A stretch of 64,000 nt of DNA from Labyrinthula sp. Ha (GCA_015227615.1 JAALGZ010000038.1:248001-312000), one strand, 5' to 3'; positions 1-12,022 are shown, counted from the first letter of the stretch. Made by a program: numbers and translations. Notes: generated from the sequence alone by a model not told the origin.

Positions 1-1246
1 TTTTACTTACTGGAAGTAATCGACGCACTACCCAGAGTCTACATGAATAAGTGTGTGGAACGGTGTGTCTCTGACTAGAACTAACTCCTACTAATCAACA
101 TGTACTAGAGACTATCTAACAAAACCTGCAGGCGAACAGAACTCCTTTACTTGGTTAGTGGTGGTTAGTACCAAGGGTCATAATAATTTTTTCCGAAGAG
201 GCGTGTATCACTTAGTCTAATCTTAACACTCATTTTCCAGCAACAAAACTTAAAGTTATTCAGCGACTGCCGATCTAGGATAGGACTTAATGTCCGAGAA
301 GATACTCTTTTGAACTCACATGCCAGCCAAACATTTAAACCATTCTGCTTATTATGGTCAATAGAGTATAGTTCTCAGCAATTAATTCAGTGTCGCTTTA
401 TATTGTTCACTTAAATCAAATTTTATTTGTAAAAGCAGCAAAAAAAAGTAAAAACTATTCGTGACCTGATTGGATTCTAGCTAGCGTTGTTTTGTACATA
501 CCTTTATAAACTCTCATGAGCAACCATTGTGGGATGTAGATCTTATTTTCAGATTATTATCTGTTTCAAGTTAGCAATTAGCAACTCTATTGGGCCTCCA
601 TTGGTACTAAACAAAAAAAAATATTACAATATACCCGTGTAACTTAAAATACACAGGATGGAAACTTGCAATACACTAAAATATGTGAAAAAGGTATGAT
701 TTTGCCCATGTTGTTTCGAAGTTGGGAACTAGGCGTACCAGGTTCCATCGCTTTTAACTCGATTGTGGATACGTTACTAAAAACCACAAACAAAGTGCTT
801 ATAAAACAGTTGCTTTTATCAAAATTATGCCTTATGTAGCTATAAAATTTATGACGGAGTTAAAACTTCTATCAAAGTTTTTTGTTCAATTGTCCTATCC
901 TCAATAGCTGGAAGAATTTTTCTAAACTGTTTTTTCAACATACATCATTCTCACAGACAACAGAGGTTATTATGACATGGTACCCAGTATGCTAGTATTC
1001 AGGTTGCCATTACCAACAACCTTCTCCTACTTCTCATCACCACAGGGCTACTCTTGAGTGTAGCACAAAATTTTTGTTTTTTTTCCTTATTTAGTGGTAT
1101 TGCAAAACGGAGGTATTGAATCTGCTCATCTTTAGTTTACAACAGCCCTCATAACTGAATCTAGATTTGATACTACAGTTACTATTGTAAAAATAATTGC
1201 AACCACTTAGACTATATATTACATTCAAGACTCCAACGAAAAAAAA
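1..1246. other. Intergenic DNA, no gene seen
   Basis: AT-rich sequence with no open frame that looks coding and no RNA gene I can recognise. It ends at the tRNA-Lys gene. A few poly-A and poly-T runs are the only visible structure. Confidence 0.5.
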
Positions 1247-1319
1247 TTCCCGAAGAGGGGCTCGAACCCTCGACCATTAGGTTAAGAGCCTAACGCTCTA
1301 CCAACTGAGCTATCCGGGA
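1247..1319 (-). tRNA. tRNA-Lys (anticodon CTT)
   Basis: Read on the minus strand, this 73-nt gene folds as a full cloverleaf. The acceptor stem TCCCGGA pairs with TTCGGGA (one G-T pair), followed by an A discriminator. The D arm contains AGCTCAGTTGGTAGAGC, the anticodon stem TTAGG/CCTAA encloses loop CTCTTAA with anticodon CTT, and the T arm contains GGTTCGAGCCC. There is no intron and no encoded CCA, as expected of a nuclear tRNA. The A and B boxes double as the internal RNA polymerase III promoter. Its 5' end lies 81 bp upstream of the divergent ETFA start codon. Confidence 0.97.
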
Positions 1320-1400
1320 TTCCTGCGAACTCTTGCGTTGCAACCTAATAGTCCTTACTATACTTGCTTTATTCCTATCAGTTTACATAATAAATAAAAG

Positions 1401-2429
1401 ATGTTAATGAACAAGACTCTTTCAACATTACGCGTTGCTCACACGCGCTTCGCTTCTTCTCTCATCGTTGCCCAACAAAAAGCAGGCGTTTACGATCCAT
1501 CTCTACTCTCTTGTGTAACAGCAGCCAAAGAACTTGGTGGACCAGTATGTCCGTAGTTTTATATTACTCTCTAGGTTTCTGTTCTTGTTGCTGGAAATGC
1601 TGATGAGGCTAAATCTGCAGCAGAAGGTGTAGCAAAAATTCCTGGAGTTGACTCCGTTATCTCAGCTGGAAGCGATGAATTTTCAAACTCTGTGGCTGAA
1701 TCCGTAACTGATCTAATCTCTCAAGTTCAAGAATCTAAATCCTTCACTCATATTTTAGCAGCAACCACAAACGAAGGAAAAAACATTCTTCCAAGAGCGG
1801 CTGCAGTATTGGATGGAGCTGCAATATCTGATGTGATTGAAATCAAGGATGAGAATACCTTTCAGAGACCAATGTATGCTGGTAATGCCATTGCGACGGT
1901 TTCATCTTCCCACGAACCAAAGTTCTTGACAATCCGACCAACCAATTTTGACAAGTCTGAAGTTGATGGAAACTCTGCATCAGTAGAAGAGTTTTCTTTT
2001 TGCTCTGCAGAAACCTTGACCACATTCAAAGAGGAAAAAATCGAGAAATCGGACAGACCAGAAATTACTGCAGCTGATGTGGTTATTGCGGGGGGAAGAG
2101 CGTTGAAAAGTGAAGAAAACTTTGATATCCTGTACAAGTTTGCTGATAAATTCCCTCAAGGTGCTGCAGTTGGTGCCAGTCGTGCCGCTGTTGATGCAGG
2201 GTATGCCCCTAATGACATGCAGATTGGGCAAACAGGAAAGGTTTGTGCTCCAGGATTGTACTTTGCAGTTGGAATCAGTGGAGCTATTCAACATCTAGCT
2301 GGTATGAAGGATTCGAAGTGCATCGTTGCAATTAACACTGATGAAGAAGCTCCGATCTTTCAGGTTAGTGATTATGGATTGAAAGAGGATTTGTTCAAAG
2401 CGGTACCAGAACTCACAGAGAAGCTTTAA
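1401..2429 (+). CDS. ETFA: Electron transfer flavoprotein alpha subunit, mitochondrial; one 30-nt intron
   Basis: Coding exons are 1401-1544 and 1575-2429, giving 332 aa, close to the usual ETFA length. ETFA pairs with ETFB, holds FAD, and passes electrons from acyl-CoA and other matrix dehydrogenases to ETF-QO. The N-terminal leader (MNKTLSTLRVAHTRFASS region) is rich in Arg and Ser and lacks acids, as in a mitochondrial presequence. A second ATG at 1407 is also possible. The exon junction reads LGGP-VSVLVAG, matching the conserved LGG-x-V-S-x-L-V-A-G stretch of the N-terminal domain. The C-terminal FAD domain carries SDRPE, AGGRALKS, GASRAAVDAG, QIGQTGK and ISGAIQHLAGMKDSK, all classic ETFA motifs. 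The intron at 1545-1574 has GTATGT at its donor and CTCTAG at its acceptor. Retaining it would add an in-frame TAG. The gene converges on the SET-domain gene, with 34 bp between the stops. Confidence 0.96.
1545..1574 (+). other. 30-nt spliceosomal intron in ETFA
   Basis: Begins GTATGT and ends CTCTCTAG; phase 0. Removing it joins two parts of a strongly conserved protein block exactly, whereas reading through meets an in-frame TAG. The protein homology on both sides makes the boundaries firm. Confidence 0.92.
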
Positions 2430-2463
2430 GTCAATTAATCGGTCAAACGTTTAGCTGACAGTT

Positions 2464-4317
2464 TTAAACCAAGTTTTTCTCTGTAAAACGTGCTTCGGGC
2501 GGAGCGAGATTGACAAAATCGTGACTGTCTATGTGCCTAAAGCTCTCCAGCATGTCAATGCAATTACGCCCCGAAATCCCACCATACTCCAGATATTTCC
2601 CATACTCTTCCAAAATTTCAGTAGCAATACTCTTTATCACTGGATACGAAGTCTTGTCCTGCTCGCAGTGCTCTAAAGGTAGATCCCATAACATCTGAAT
2701 CATCTCCATACTAGTTCTCAAAGGGGTGTTGTGTATTTTTTCATGCTCCTTTACATTCTTCCAGTACTCCTTCAAGTTTTTAACTAACATTAAAATCTCT
2801 AGATTGGTATGAGTTATTGCTAAAGCCAATGCATCTGTTTCTTTTAAGTATGGTAAAGTACGCAAGTACGGAATTTCAAAGGTAGGTTGTTTGTCACAAA
2901 GACAAATAAATACTATACACAGATGATAAATCTGTTTAATACTAAGTCTATATTCTTCACTCTTGAACATGCAAATTAAGTACCAATGCTTCAGTTCTCT
3001 ATTCTTACTTCCAGTTTCATAGTCTCTTGAAATTTGAATATTTTCTTGATCATCTGAATACTTATGCGTGATTACTGAAAGTGTAATTTTGCCAATTGCA
3101 CTTGCCCCTGTCTTATCACAGTACTTGTCAATAAATTCATCGAGTCTAGGATGTCCCCTTATCTCTCTAAATACATCCATCACAGAAAATTCCAGCTTCT
3201 TAGATTTTTTTGTCTGCTTTCCTGTGAAAGGTTTACGTGTCTTACACTCTATATCATAAATACATTTAAAACTTCTTCGTTCTTTTGACAAAATGCATTT
3301 TCTAAATTTAAGTATTTCACGTAGTTTTGGTAACCTGTTTGCAAATGGATCCAGTAAATATTCATTTTGTAAAATTAAGAACTGCTGAAATCTTGGAAAA
3401 TCAAACTTTTCAACTGGTGTATAGCAAATAGTAACTTCCTCTCCCTTTTTAATATTTCTCAGTGCAAAAATACTTAACTTGTTTGTACTTCCAAATCCAA
3501 ACATATGCACAGAATTTGGTGTAAAACTATGGTTAATGAAATTAATAGGTTTTAGAAACAGAGCAGAAACTTTTGCTTCAGATGAAGGATCAACATGACT
3601 TATTGAGTTTACAGCCAAAGCACTAATTAACCTCACCAAGAATTTTACACAGTGAGAAAAAAATGAGTTATCCATGTTCAAATATAATGCTGCCTTGCAA
3701 GCAGCTTCATAAAAAATAGTTCTCTTTTTCATAGGCATTAAATAAAAAGGACAAAATAAGTTGTATATTTCAGACAGAATATCAATGTTTTTCTGTTCTT
3801 CTAACTTCAATATCTTTTTAAACACTTTTCCACCGTAGAACGCTAAGTCAGTTGTTAAGCAATTAAAAAAAAAATCAGGATGTTTCTCCTTTAGTTTACA
3901 AAAACTTTGGACATGTTCTTTATGGCCGTCATCCCAAGCTGCTCTCAAGGCTTCCTTACTTCTAAACCATGAATCTTTAGTTCTTGATTCGCGTAAAAGT
4001 GCTTTTCCTTTTTTATACAAACTTTCTCTTGACTCGAGTGAATAATTACATACTCTATCTCGTGTTTTATAATTAATTTGAAAAGCAAAAACTGGTTTGG
4101 AAACTATGAATTCACCTTTTGAATAGTCCTTGGACGCCACAAATGAACGGCCCTTGAAACTTTCTGTGTATGACAGTGGATAAAGCTCTTCCTCTAATTT
4201 ATATTCTTCTTTTAACTTGTCACGTAGCTCTGTAATGTCAGCTTGTTTGTAGCGTAGATTTGATTCTTTCATAGGGAAGAGAACGCCAACAATAGGAACA
4301 ACTGTTTTAGAAGCCAT
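2464..4317 (-). CDS. SET-domain protein (SMYD-like lysine methyltransferase fold), 617 aa
   Basis: A single uninterrupted ATG-initiated frame. The N-terminal part of a SET domain is visible at residues 56-77 (GRSFVASKDYSKGEFIVSKP). The catalytic core follows after a long insertion: NHSFTPN at 262-268 and KGEEVTICYTP at 291-301, which match the NHSxxPN and GEE-x3-Y motifs that bind S-adenosylmethionine and line the lysine channel. The split SET layout resembles SMYD-type proteins, but I see no MYND zinc finger in the insertion. The C-terminal ~300 residues are helical-looking and unrecognised. By family it should methylate lysine on histones or other proteins; the substrate cannot be inferred. 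It diverges from tRNA-Asp by 94 bp and converges on ETFA. Confidence 0.85.
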   Translation of the reverse strand: MASKTVVPIVGVLFPMKESNLRYKQADITELRDKLKEEYKLEEELYPLSYTESFKGRSFVASKDYSKGEFIVSKPVFAFQINYKTRDRVCNYSLESRESLYKKGKALLRESRTKDSWFRSKEALRAAWDDGHKEHVQSFCKLKEKHPDFFFNCLTTDLAFYGGKVFKKILKLEEQKNIDILSEIYNLFCPFYLMPMKKRTIFYEAACKAALYLNMDNSFFSHCVKFLVRLISALAVNSISHVDPSSEAKVSALFLKPINFINHSFTPNSVHMFGFGSTNKLSIFALRNIKKGEEVTICYTPVEKFDFPRFQQFLILQNEYLLDPFANRLPKLREILKFRKCILSKERRSFKCIYDIECKTRKPFTGKQTKKSKKLEFSVMDVFREIRGHPRLDEFIDKYCDKTGASAIGKITLSVITHKYSDDQENIQISRDYETGSKNRELKHWYLICMFKSEEYRLSIKQIYHLCIVFICLCDKQPTFEIPYLRTLPYLKETDALALAITHTNLEILMLVKNLKEYWKNVKEHEKIHNTPLRTSMEMIQMLWDLPLEHCEQDKTSYPVIKSIATEILEEYGKYLEYGGISGRNCIDMLESFRHIDSHDFVNLAPPEARFTEKNLV

Positions 4318-4411
4318 TATTGTATTCCAATTTTTTTAGGGTTTCTGTACCTTATGAAACAGGAATATCTAAGTGCAATTGGTGCTGTAAAGGTAGCACG
4401 GTGTATCGTAT

Positions 4412-4483
4412 TCCTCGGTAGTATAGTGGTTAGTATATCCGCCTGTCACGCGGATGACCCGGGTTCAATTCCCGGCCGAGGAA
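4412..4483 (+). tRNA. tRNA-Asp (anticodon GTC)
   Basis: A 72-nt intronless cloverleaf. The acceptor TCCTCGG pairs with CCGAGGA, the anticodon stem CCGCC/GGCGG-type arm encloses a loop with CTGTCAC (anticodon GTC), and the T arm carries GGGTTCAATTCCC. The A box (TAGTATAGTGGTTAGTA) and B box are typical of eukaryotic tRNA-Asp. No CCA is encoded. It is divergent from the SET-domain gene. Confidence 0.98.
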
Positions 4484-5753
4484 ATTCTAATAGAATGAAC
4501 TTAATATTATTAACCGAGAAAAGTCTCTAGACAGAAGGATGTAAGTTTTATGTAAAGTATGAATTTAATTGAATAATCGAAAATTAAATTTGAAAAAATA
4601 TCACCACATTCACACCTAATTTCACCAGACAAGACACTAGCATGAAAGCATGACTGAAGCTTCTAAAATGAGCGATCAAGGCAAAATGCTTGGCGTTTGC
4701 GGTTATATATAGAAACGAGCATGATATAGATATGGAAAAGTACTGAAGTTAGAAGCTCATTATTTCTAAGGCTAGTAGGTATTAGTTTTAGCCTTAGAAT
4801 CAGCAACCACAAAGATGCAATTAATATGTTACAGCATGTGTGCTTCAAATCTGTTGGTGAAGTATAGCTGAATCAATTTAGGATTCAGATAGAGCTTAAG
4901 TAGTATTTTTGTAATTTTGAAGGATAAAATTCTATATCACATCCTTTATTGCCATCAATTAATATTTTTCCTTCTCGACCCTAAGAATTCTCAACTTATT
5001 CTAGGGACTATCCATTGCCTCGAAAACTTTGTTTTGCCATCAGAAAATGAGACTTGGCTCGGAGCATGCGCTTATTCTGAAACAACAACTCGTTGATTGA
5101 GTTTTACAATGAGTTTTAGATTATCATAAATGAAAAAATGTGTTCTACATGGAGGCGTTCTTCGCATTTTTTATTGGTGGGCTAGTTTGCCATTACAAGA
5201 ATGGTATATGTCTTCTTGTTGTTTAGGTATAGTTCCAAGTATTTACTCATAAAAATGTTTCTCACTGGAATGTTTTGATGATGCATTTATTTTTATTCTT
5301 CCAAAAAGAGTAACTTGAATTATTTTTCTAAAATAAAGAGAAAAGTCAAAGCATTTATTGATTGGTATTCGCAGCATTTTCTGAGACGCCAAATAATTAA
5401 CGTGCAACTCCCTAATACATCCATTTGAACCAATGTTAGTGTGCTAGAAAAATAGGCAGATTAAAATGTACGGAAAGACCTTTCTAATAGAAACAAATTT
5501 ATGAAAAGCGTGAAAAAAACACAGTTCATTGTAATTTAACTCTTAATTTATTTTATTAAACTTTATTTCGTATAACTAATTTCGAAGATTTTTTGCAAGA
5601 ATACGATATCTTAATGTATTGTAAAAGAGAAAACTTTCAGTTTTATATGCTTTTTACATATATATTAGGTACGTTATCAAGTTTTGTGGTGTTAGAGTAC
5701 GGTCACAAATTATATGTAAGAAAACAATAGCAGCTATATGATCCGTATTCACT
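4484..5753. other. Gene-poor intergenic DNA
   Basis: Only short chance frames, frequent stops on both strands, and no recognised RNA gene. It ends at the target duplication of a MITE. Confidence 0.45.
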
Positions 5754-6243
5754 AGTGGTAACTAGGGGTCGGATTGGATAAAAATTATCATTAATTATTT
5801 GATAATAACTTTGATTCTGATTATCAATAAAAGAATTGAAATTTTGATTTCTTGGTAAGCGATTCTGATCTTATTTTAATTGTCAAATGATTATCAATAG
5901 AGTTCGGGCCATACGCCCCAGGGTCAAATGGTCGAAAAATATTCTAGCACCACATTAAAACCCATATGGAATGGTCAAATGGTTTAGGAAAAATTCTGTA
6001 GAAAGATGCAGCTGGGCCTTATGACCTAATTTTTGAAAGTTTTCATATGATGCAAAATGAAAAAATACCTCTCTTGGCTATTTGGCCCATTGCTATGGCT
6101 TAGGTATTCTCCTGATAATGAACTGCTTTTAAGTAAGTCAGTAGAAAGGGCGAGGATTATTCAGAAACAATCTTTAGGAAAAATTTGGGCAACAAATTTA
6201 CAGGCAAATTATCAATAAACTAAATCCACCCCGTAGTGGTAAC
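5754..6243. mobile_element. MITE (472 bp) with perfect 9-bp target duplication
   Basis: The direct repeat AGTGGTAAC occurs at 5754-5762 and again at 6235-6243. It encloses a 472-bp element at 5763-6234 whose ends are imperfect inverted repeats: TAGGGGTCGGATTGG at the left and, read inward from the right, ACGGGGTGGATTTAG. There is no coding frame, so it is non-autonomous. The interior repeats motifs such as GGGCCATACGCCC, GGGTCAAATGG and GGGCCTTATGACC. Similar subterminal motifs occur in the complete MULE at 27,987-31,034. A 9-bp duplication is typical of Mutator-like elements, so a MULE-derived MITE is the best reading. Confidence 0.75.
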
Positions 6244-9200
6244 CCAATAAGTACTTTCATTGAGTGCTCAAATTTTATATGGAAATTTTAGTAAGCTTGA
6301 GTTGACTACCAAAACATCTTAAACGGATCTTAAAAACATTGCACTGTATAAATCGAAATGGCCAATTGTTTCAGGATCAAGATGGAGAACTGAAATCACT
6401 TCGCAAAAGATCATTTACCAATGATTGAGAATCAAATTATGGTATTCCTGTTGCATGAAAACTCATGTAGTATGTCAAACGCCTATCGATACTTTTTAGT
6501 GAAGTTTTTTGGTGTGAGTGATCTTAGGCAAGCAGCTAGTTTCTTCTTTGTATCACCCTCTCCCCTGCATCTTTTTGGATTTGAAACTATTAACCTTCTG
6601 TTGGCATGATCTCAATAGGTATTTATTTGCATTAATTATTAAAAATAGGTTTACCTTAGAAGATAAAAGTTATCTAGCTAACTCGTAATATATGTACATT
6701 TATATTAGTTACTAAGATCTTCCAGATAGAATTTTTGGATTAGAAAAAATACAACAATAGTATCGATGTAAATTTCCAACTAGCAAGGGCGTAACCTATG
6801 AAATTAAATAATAAATTTTGTTAAAAATATGGCTTTGGTAAACTTAGATGAAAATGATTTGATTTAAGTGCTATACACTTATTTTAGGAATCCAAAGTAT
6901 TTATCATTAACAGGTGGTTACCAGATTCGAGCATAATTATTACTCAAACATAAGAGGTCAAGTAATACTGCGATTTGCATCACCTAAACTAATATGCAGA
7001 CTTTTTTGCGTCATTTAAAAGTAAAGGTTTTCATCGATTCTACAAACCTAGTATCTTAAAGCAATTTAAATTGGCTAAGAAGTTAGTTTAGAGTCTTCTG
7101 GTTGCAGAGAAGCTAGTTTAACTATGCGGAGATAAACATCTTTAGCAGCTGATATGGTGATGCAGAGCTCCAAATCAATAAAACTCTTATAGTTACGGAA
7201 AATTAAAGTAATGTCCAATATTAACTCTACTCTGTGGAAACTAAGTGGTTTTAACTAAATTTATTAAGGGTTTGAAGCCTTTCATTAGACTATATGCAGT
7301 TCATACTGTTATTTTGCCGTTCAGAGGTATAACTTGCATTTGGCTTAACCCTATGAGCTTCTCGTTGCTATGTTCTTGTTTAAAGAAGTTTTTTTGTTGA
7401 ATCAAATAGTTGAATGAGTGCTAACTTTATTTTATGCGGGTTTTGCTCTTCTTTATACGTCGTACCTAGATATAACCTTATTCTTGTGAGATCATGTACT
7501 CTCACTTGCTTGTAATTCGTGAATCGATGTTATCTATGTCAACAAACTTAAAATTTATTCTTTTAGTTGTTACTATTACTTATTGCATCTTTATGCAAAA
7601 TATATGAACAGGGAAAGCTTTCCTTATACACACATTAGCCCTGTCACCCTGGAATTAATGTCTTGTTAAAACAATACCGAAGTCCATATAAACAATAAAA
7701 TAGCTATGAAATTCGCAAACCCTAGATCTAAATGCTAATCTAAATCTATTTGAAGCATAGTCCAAGGTGCTAAGAGATAAATTATGCTTATTCAATTACT
7801 AAGTGTTTGATGTATTCTCTCTGGTTTTAGGACATGATAGAAAATTCTCTTTAGTTACTATATAACAAAATTACTTTCTTGTTGTTAGTTTCTTGAGCAC
7901 TTAGAAGTACCAGTCTCTCAATGTTAAAGACCCAAAACAACTTTATTCATGTTCATTTCTTTCTGAATACTTTCTTTCTAATTTATGTGCTTAGTACCCT
8001 CGTTTCTTATAAAAAATGATATACAAAAATGTGAACGCCTACGAAGTCTTACTGTAGAGATTCCAGTCTTAATGATATGAAAGAACTTAGCTCTAAAATA
8101 TATATTTTAGGTTAAGTTATATATTCCCAAATTGTTCTTCCTGAGGCTCACTTAGCAAAATATTGTGAATTATGCAAACTAGCTAAGGAAAGTTTACATA
8201 ACAAGAACAGTTAATCGATTTGATTCGTGATTCAAGAATCACCTATATCTTGTCCTACAAACTCATTAAGATTACGTGACAGAAATGTTAACTCGTACTA
8301 ATTGAAATACATACTTTTTGCCAGAAACAGAAATCCAATTCAAGAAATTTCAGCTATCCAATCAGACTCTTACAAACTGTGCCAATTAGCGTTTATAAAA
8401 CTGATATATCAATAAGTATTTGAAAATTGAAACAGGACTTCCAAGAGTTTCTATGCTTTGTAAAGAAATCTCTATATGTTAGTGAAAGAAAAACAAGTTA
8501 AAACAGTGAAGCACTGTTTAATTCCTAAAACATCAAGTGCCAGAACATGAAACTTTAAATTATCTTCCTTACCATTGGTTACGAGGCTACTTAGCTCGAA
8601 AGTTGTATCAACCAATATTTAATTGCTTTCGTTGCAATTATCAATTTAGTAACCTATTCCGGTCAATCAACGCATCTTGTCTCATAAGAAGAAGCATCAT
8701 GGGACTTTGATGATAATTATTTGAGTAGGACGATGGGGTTCTTACCTCACTTGTTGTCATTCTTGAGACCCAAGTAACAAGCGAATAAAATTTTTTTTGT
8801 ATATCCAATAATACACATAACATAAGAAAGATACTCTCTGCCTGAAGGATACATAAATGCATCGGCATTTTCCTTATTGATGGTACTTCAAAGCTAATAT
8901 AATCTTACTACGTGGATCAACCCCATCTCAACATAAATCAGGAATTGTTCAAGAGATTTCAGCCGGCACAGTAAGTTTAATTGAGGTTAACTCTAGAGGA
9001 AAATATACACGATTTTGTTCTAGGTAGAACACAGGGACCAATAATGTTGACTAAGCCATTGTAACCGTAACTCTTTAGGGGAAGCACTAGGATTGCCTAG
9101 GGTATTCGGACTGCTGTAAGAACCCAGAGCAGTTGTTAATCTTAAATCACCACGTTCTCGTACTAATAATTAGTATATGAGCAACGGATGCTTTTTTGGA

Positions 9201-10196
9201 TTTGTATGTGTTTGGCGTTAATATATTATTTATAGGATCAGTGAACTTCTAGAACCCATCAGCATTGAGTTCTTGTTCATGGAGGTAGGCTATATTCCAC
9301 CATGACTCCTACTGCTCTACATGAAATCAATATTTTCCGAAAAAAAGTTTAATTGAAAAACAGTTCCATGGAGAGACTCTTGTCATTTCTTTATGATACC
9401 TTCTTAACTATCCTATACACCATATAATTTGACATAGATTGATTCATATCGAAGTGCTTAACTTTAGGATAATTTCGCCGATGTTTCGCCTTTTTTCGGA
9501 TAAAAGCCTGATCAGAGTCTTTCACTATTTAAAATTATTGATAAGTACCCAGTAGATCAAATTAATTCCTCTAGTTTCCTCTTGCTGCTGAATGCTTAGG
9601 TCTTTGTTTGCTACCCAAAATATTCCTTGACCAACACTCCTCAAAAAAAATAAGCCAATATAAATATAGTCCTATTTCTACTACTTTTTAATAAGACGCA
9701 TAAAGCAAAAAAAATAAAGGCCTTAGTACACCTTAGGAAATTTCCCACTCAAGAAGCAGAGGCAAATAGTGAGAGATCATTATAAGAACTTAAGCAAAGA
9801 AAGAAATCTAAATTGTTTCTTGCTTAACTCTGCGTACCATGCTCTAATCTGCAATACAATGCTCTATGGAAATGCTTCTTGTACACAAGATTTTGAAAAT
9901 TTGTGATAGAGGTGAAGTTTGTATATAGTTATCCAAACCTTCTTGATACTAGAGTGGAAGGCAAACAAGCATTTGTTAAGCAGACAGCTTTCCAGTGCAT
10001 AGATAATACGTCCAAACTTTTCGAGCCTCAGCATAAAAGACAAAATACATAAACACTTTTTATATTCCACGAATCTACTCCTTCAGTACTATCTTCTGCC
10101 AAAAATTGAATTGCAAATAATATTTCACCAGCTTTATTAAAGGTACACTTTAACCAGCTCACTTACATGAAAGAGTATTGAATACATTTTATGCTA
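6244..10196. other. Gene-poor intergenic DNA
   Basis: About 4 kb of AT-rich sequence with stops in all frames. The few frames of 60-75 codons (for example at 6421, 8641 and 9864) have no recognisable motif. No RNA gene, no clear repeat and no long spliced gene could be found, although very short exons separated by ~30-nt introns would be hard to see by eye. Confidence 0.4.
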
Positions 10197-11321
10197 TTAA
10201 GAAATTAAGTCAGCATCTTCATATCCCACACAAACATCTAAGAAAAGATCATCCCTTGAAAACGAACTCTTATGAATACATCGGTGTACACCATGCTCTA
10301 ATCGCCTACACCTCTGTTCTAGCAATAGTTTCAAGCGGTAAAGAAAACTAAAGTGGAACACATTTTGAGCCGAACCATGTTTTCGTATAAAATTTATTAT
10401 ATACTGAGACTTGATTTGTGGCATACTCCTTGATAAGAAATAAGAAAGTGAAAGAAGATACGTCAAAGTATTTAAATTTTCTTTTCTCTGAAAAGAGTCA
10501 AGCTTTATGTAGGACTGCTCAACCGAACCAAGGCAGTTGATCACATTTATCAATCTTTTTATTATACAAATTCCTTTCTCCAAAGAACCAAGAAAAACTT
10601 CTAGTCTCAAAATTCTTAGTATTGGAGGTTGAGCAAGTTTAAGATTTTCAAATATACAAAGTGTATCCTGTTCTGTGTTTGATCTAGAGACTAACTCTAA
10701 AATCTGAAGATTCTTAAAAGAAGCTTTGGGTTCTAGCTTAAAAATTCTTCTACTGAGCTGAATTCTGCGAGAGGAAAATTGAACTTCGCCGTCAATGCAG
10801 TATTTATACTTGAAACGTGAAATACCAAAAAAGCTAACATGCTGGGTAAATACATCTTCAAAAGGTTTATTATAGGGAAATATAGCAAGTTGATAACATG
10901 AAAGAGAGTATATAAGCTTTCGCAGCTCTCTTACTTCTTTGAAACTCAAACACTTCAACCAGCTCATAGGTAAAGAAACGCTGCTAAGGCTTTTATTAGT
11001 CTTTGATATATATCGAATAGCCTCAATGAAATCTGGCCACTGATATTCACCAGTAAAAATAGCTTCCTGAATATTAGCTTGCCTAGAAATCAATTTTTTT
11101 AACAAACTAAGATTTTGCTTTCCCCCCGTATGTTCACTACAGTTGAACTCAATTCTCTTTATTTGACCCTCAAGATCTAGTATTTTCGTTATTTCATCTG
11201 AATTCCAGTCATTTTCTAAGTATATTTCTTTCTTAATATATATGAGCGCACTTTCGCCATTTATCACATAAGAAAAGTTGGATTTGCTGTGATTTCCTTG
11301 AAGTATCTCTATCTTCTCCAT
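10197..11321 (-). CDS. Unrecognised leucine-rich protein, 374 aa
   Basis: A long uninterrupted frame with an ATG start at 11321 and no other gene on the opposite strand. The product is rich in Leu, Ile, Ser and Lys and contains spaced segments such as SLSSVSLPMSWLKCLSFKEV and PPILRILRLEVFLGSLEKG. Their L-x-L-x-x-L spacing recalls irregular leucine-rich repeats (F-box or surface-receptor type), but I cannot define repeat units. There is no signal peptide, transmembrane segment or catalytic motif. Frame length in AT-rich DNA supports a real gene; the function is unknown. Its nearest neighbour, the YdcZ-like transporter, is 700 bp away on the same strand. Confidence 0.65.
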   Translation of the reverse strand: MEKIEILQGNHSKSNFSYVINGESALIYIKKEIYLENDWNSDEITKILDLEGQIKRIEFNCSEHTGGKQNLSLLKKLISRQANIQEAIFTGEYQWPDFIEAIRYISKTNKSLSSVSLPMSWLKCLSFKEVRELRKLIYSLSCYQLAIFPYNKPFEDVFTQHVSFFGISRFKYKYCIDGEVQFSSRRIQLSRRIFKLEPKASFKNLQILELVSRSNTEQDTLCIFENLKLAQPPILRILRLEVFLGSLEKGICIIKRLINVINCLGSVEQSYIKLDSFQRKENLNTLTYLLSLSYFLSRSMPQIKSQYIINFIRKHGSAQNVFHFSFLYRLKLLLEQRCRRLEHGVHRCIHKSSFSRDDLFLDVCVGYEDADLIS

Positions 11322-12022
11322 AATTTCTTACAAGAAGAATACAACGATTTGATTGGCTAAATCTTTGAACAGCAAATGATGTTTCGCCTAATAGAGTTGA
11401 TATTGAACAAGTATTCTAATATGTGAATCTTAATAAGGAAAGAAGAAAAAAGTTATGTCAATGTAAATATTAATCATATACGAAATGAAGTTCTGTTATT
11501 AAGTGTCAACAAGACTCTGTATTTCAGTGATATTCATACATACAGCACTTTATATGCGATATTCAATTTAATTTAGCTGCTTATTGCATGCGAGTTACGT
11601 AGTTATATTTCACTCTGCCTAGTGTTGTTTTAGCAATTGTTTTCCCCCAGGAATACTCGTTTCAATATTAACTTAAATTTCTATGCACGTAGGCAGGAGC
11701 CTGGGACAAAGCAGTTTGTTTCATGGTAGCCATGCAATGGTTTCAGGAGAGTAATTGATCATCTTTGGCACAGCCAATTACAGACGCCAACTATTTTTTC
11801 CAATGTCCAGTTTTTAACAGTCGTACTACTACGCTTGGTAAGACCACAATTCAAATAGATAAAGCATTTTCACTCTGAAATGAGATTCTTTTTTAAGCAC
11901 CTGTGTTATTTTGAACGAAGACAAAAGGACAGAAGCACCAGAAACAAACCATGGTAATCTATACAAACTTGAAAACAATAATACAATCACCAACAAAAGT
12001 TCTATAGTGTCCTGATCTCCTA
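11322..12022. other. Intergenic DNA between two minus-strand genes
   Basis: Contains no ORF or RNA gene that I recognise. It must hold the 5' region of the leucine-rich gene and the 3' end of the transporter gene, but I see no distinct motif. Confidence 0.4.
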
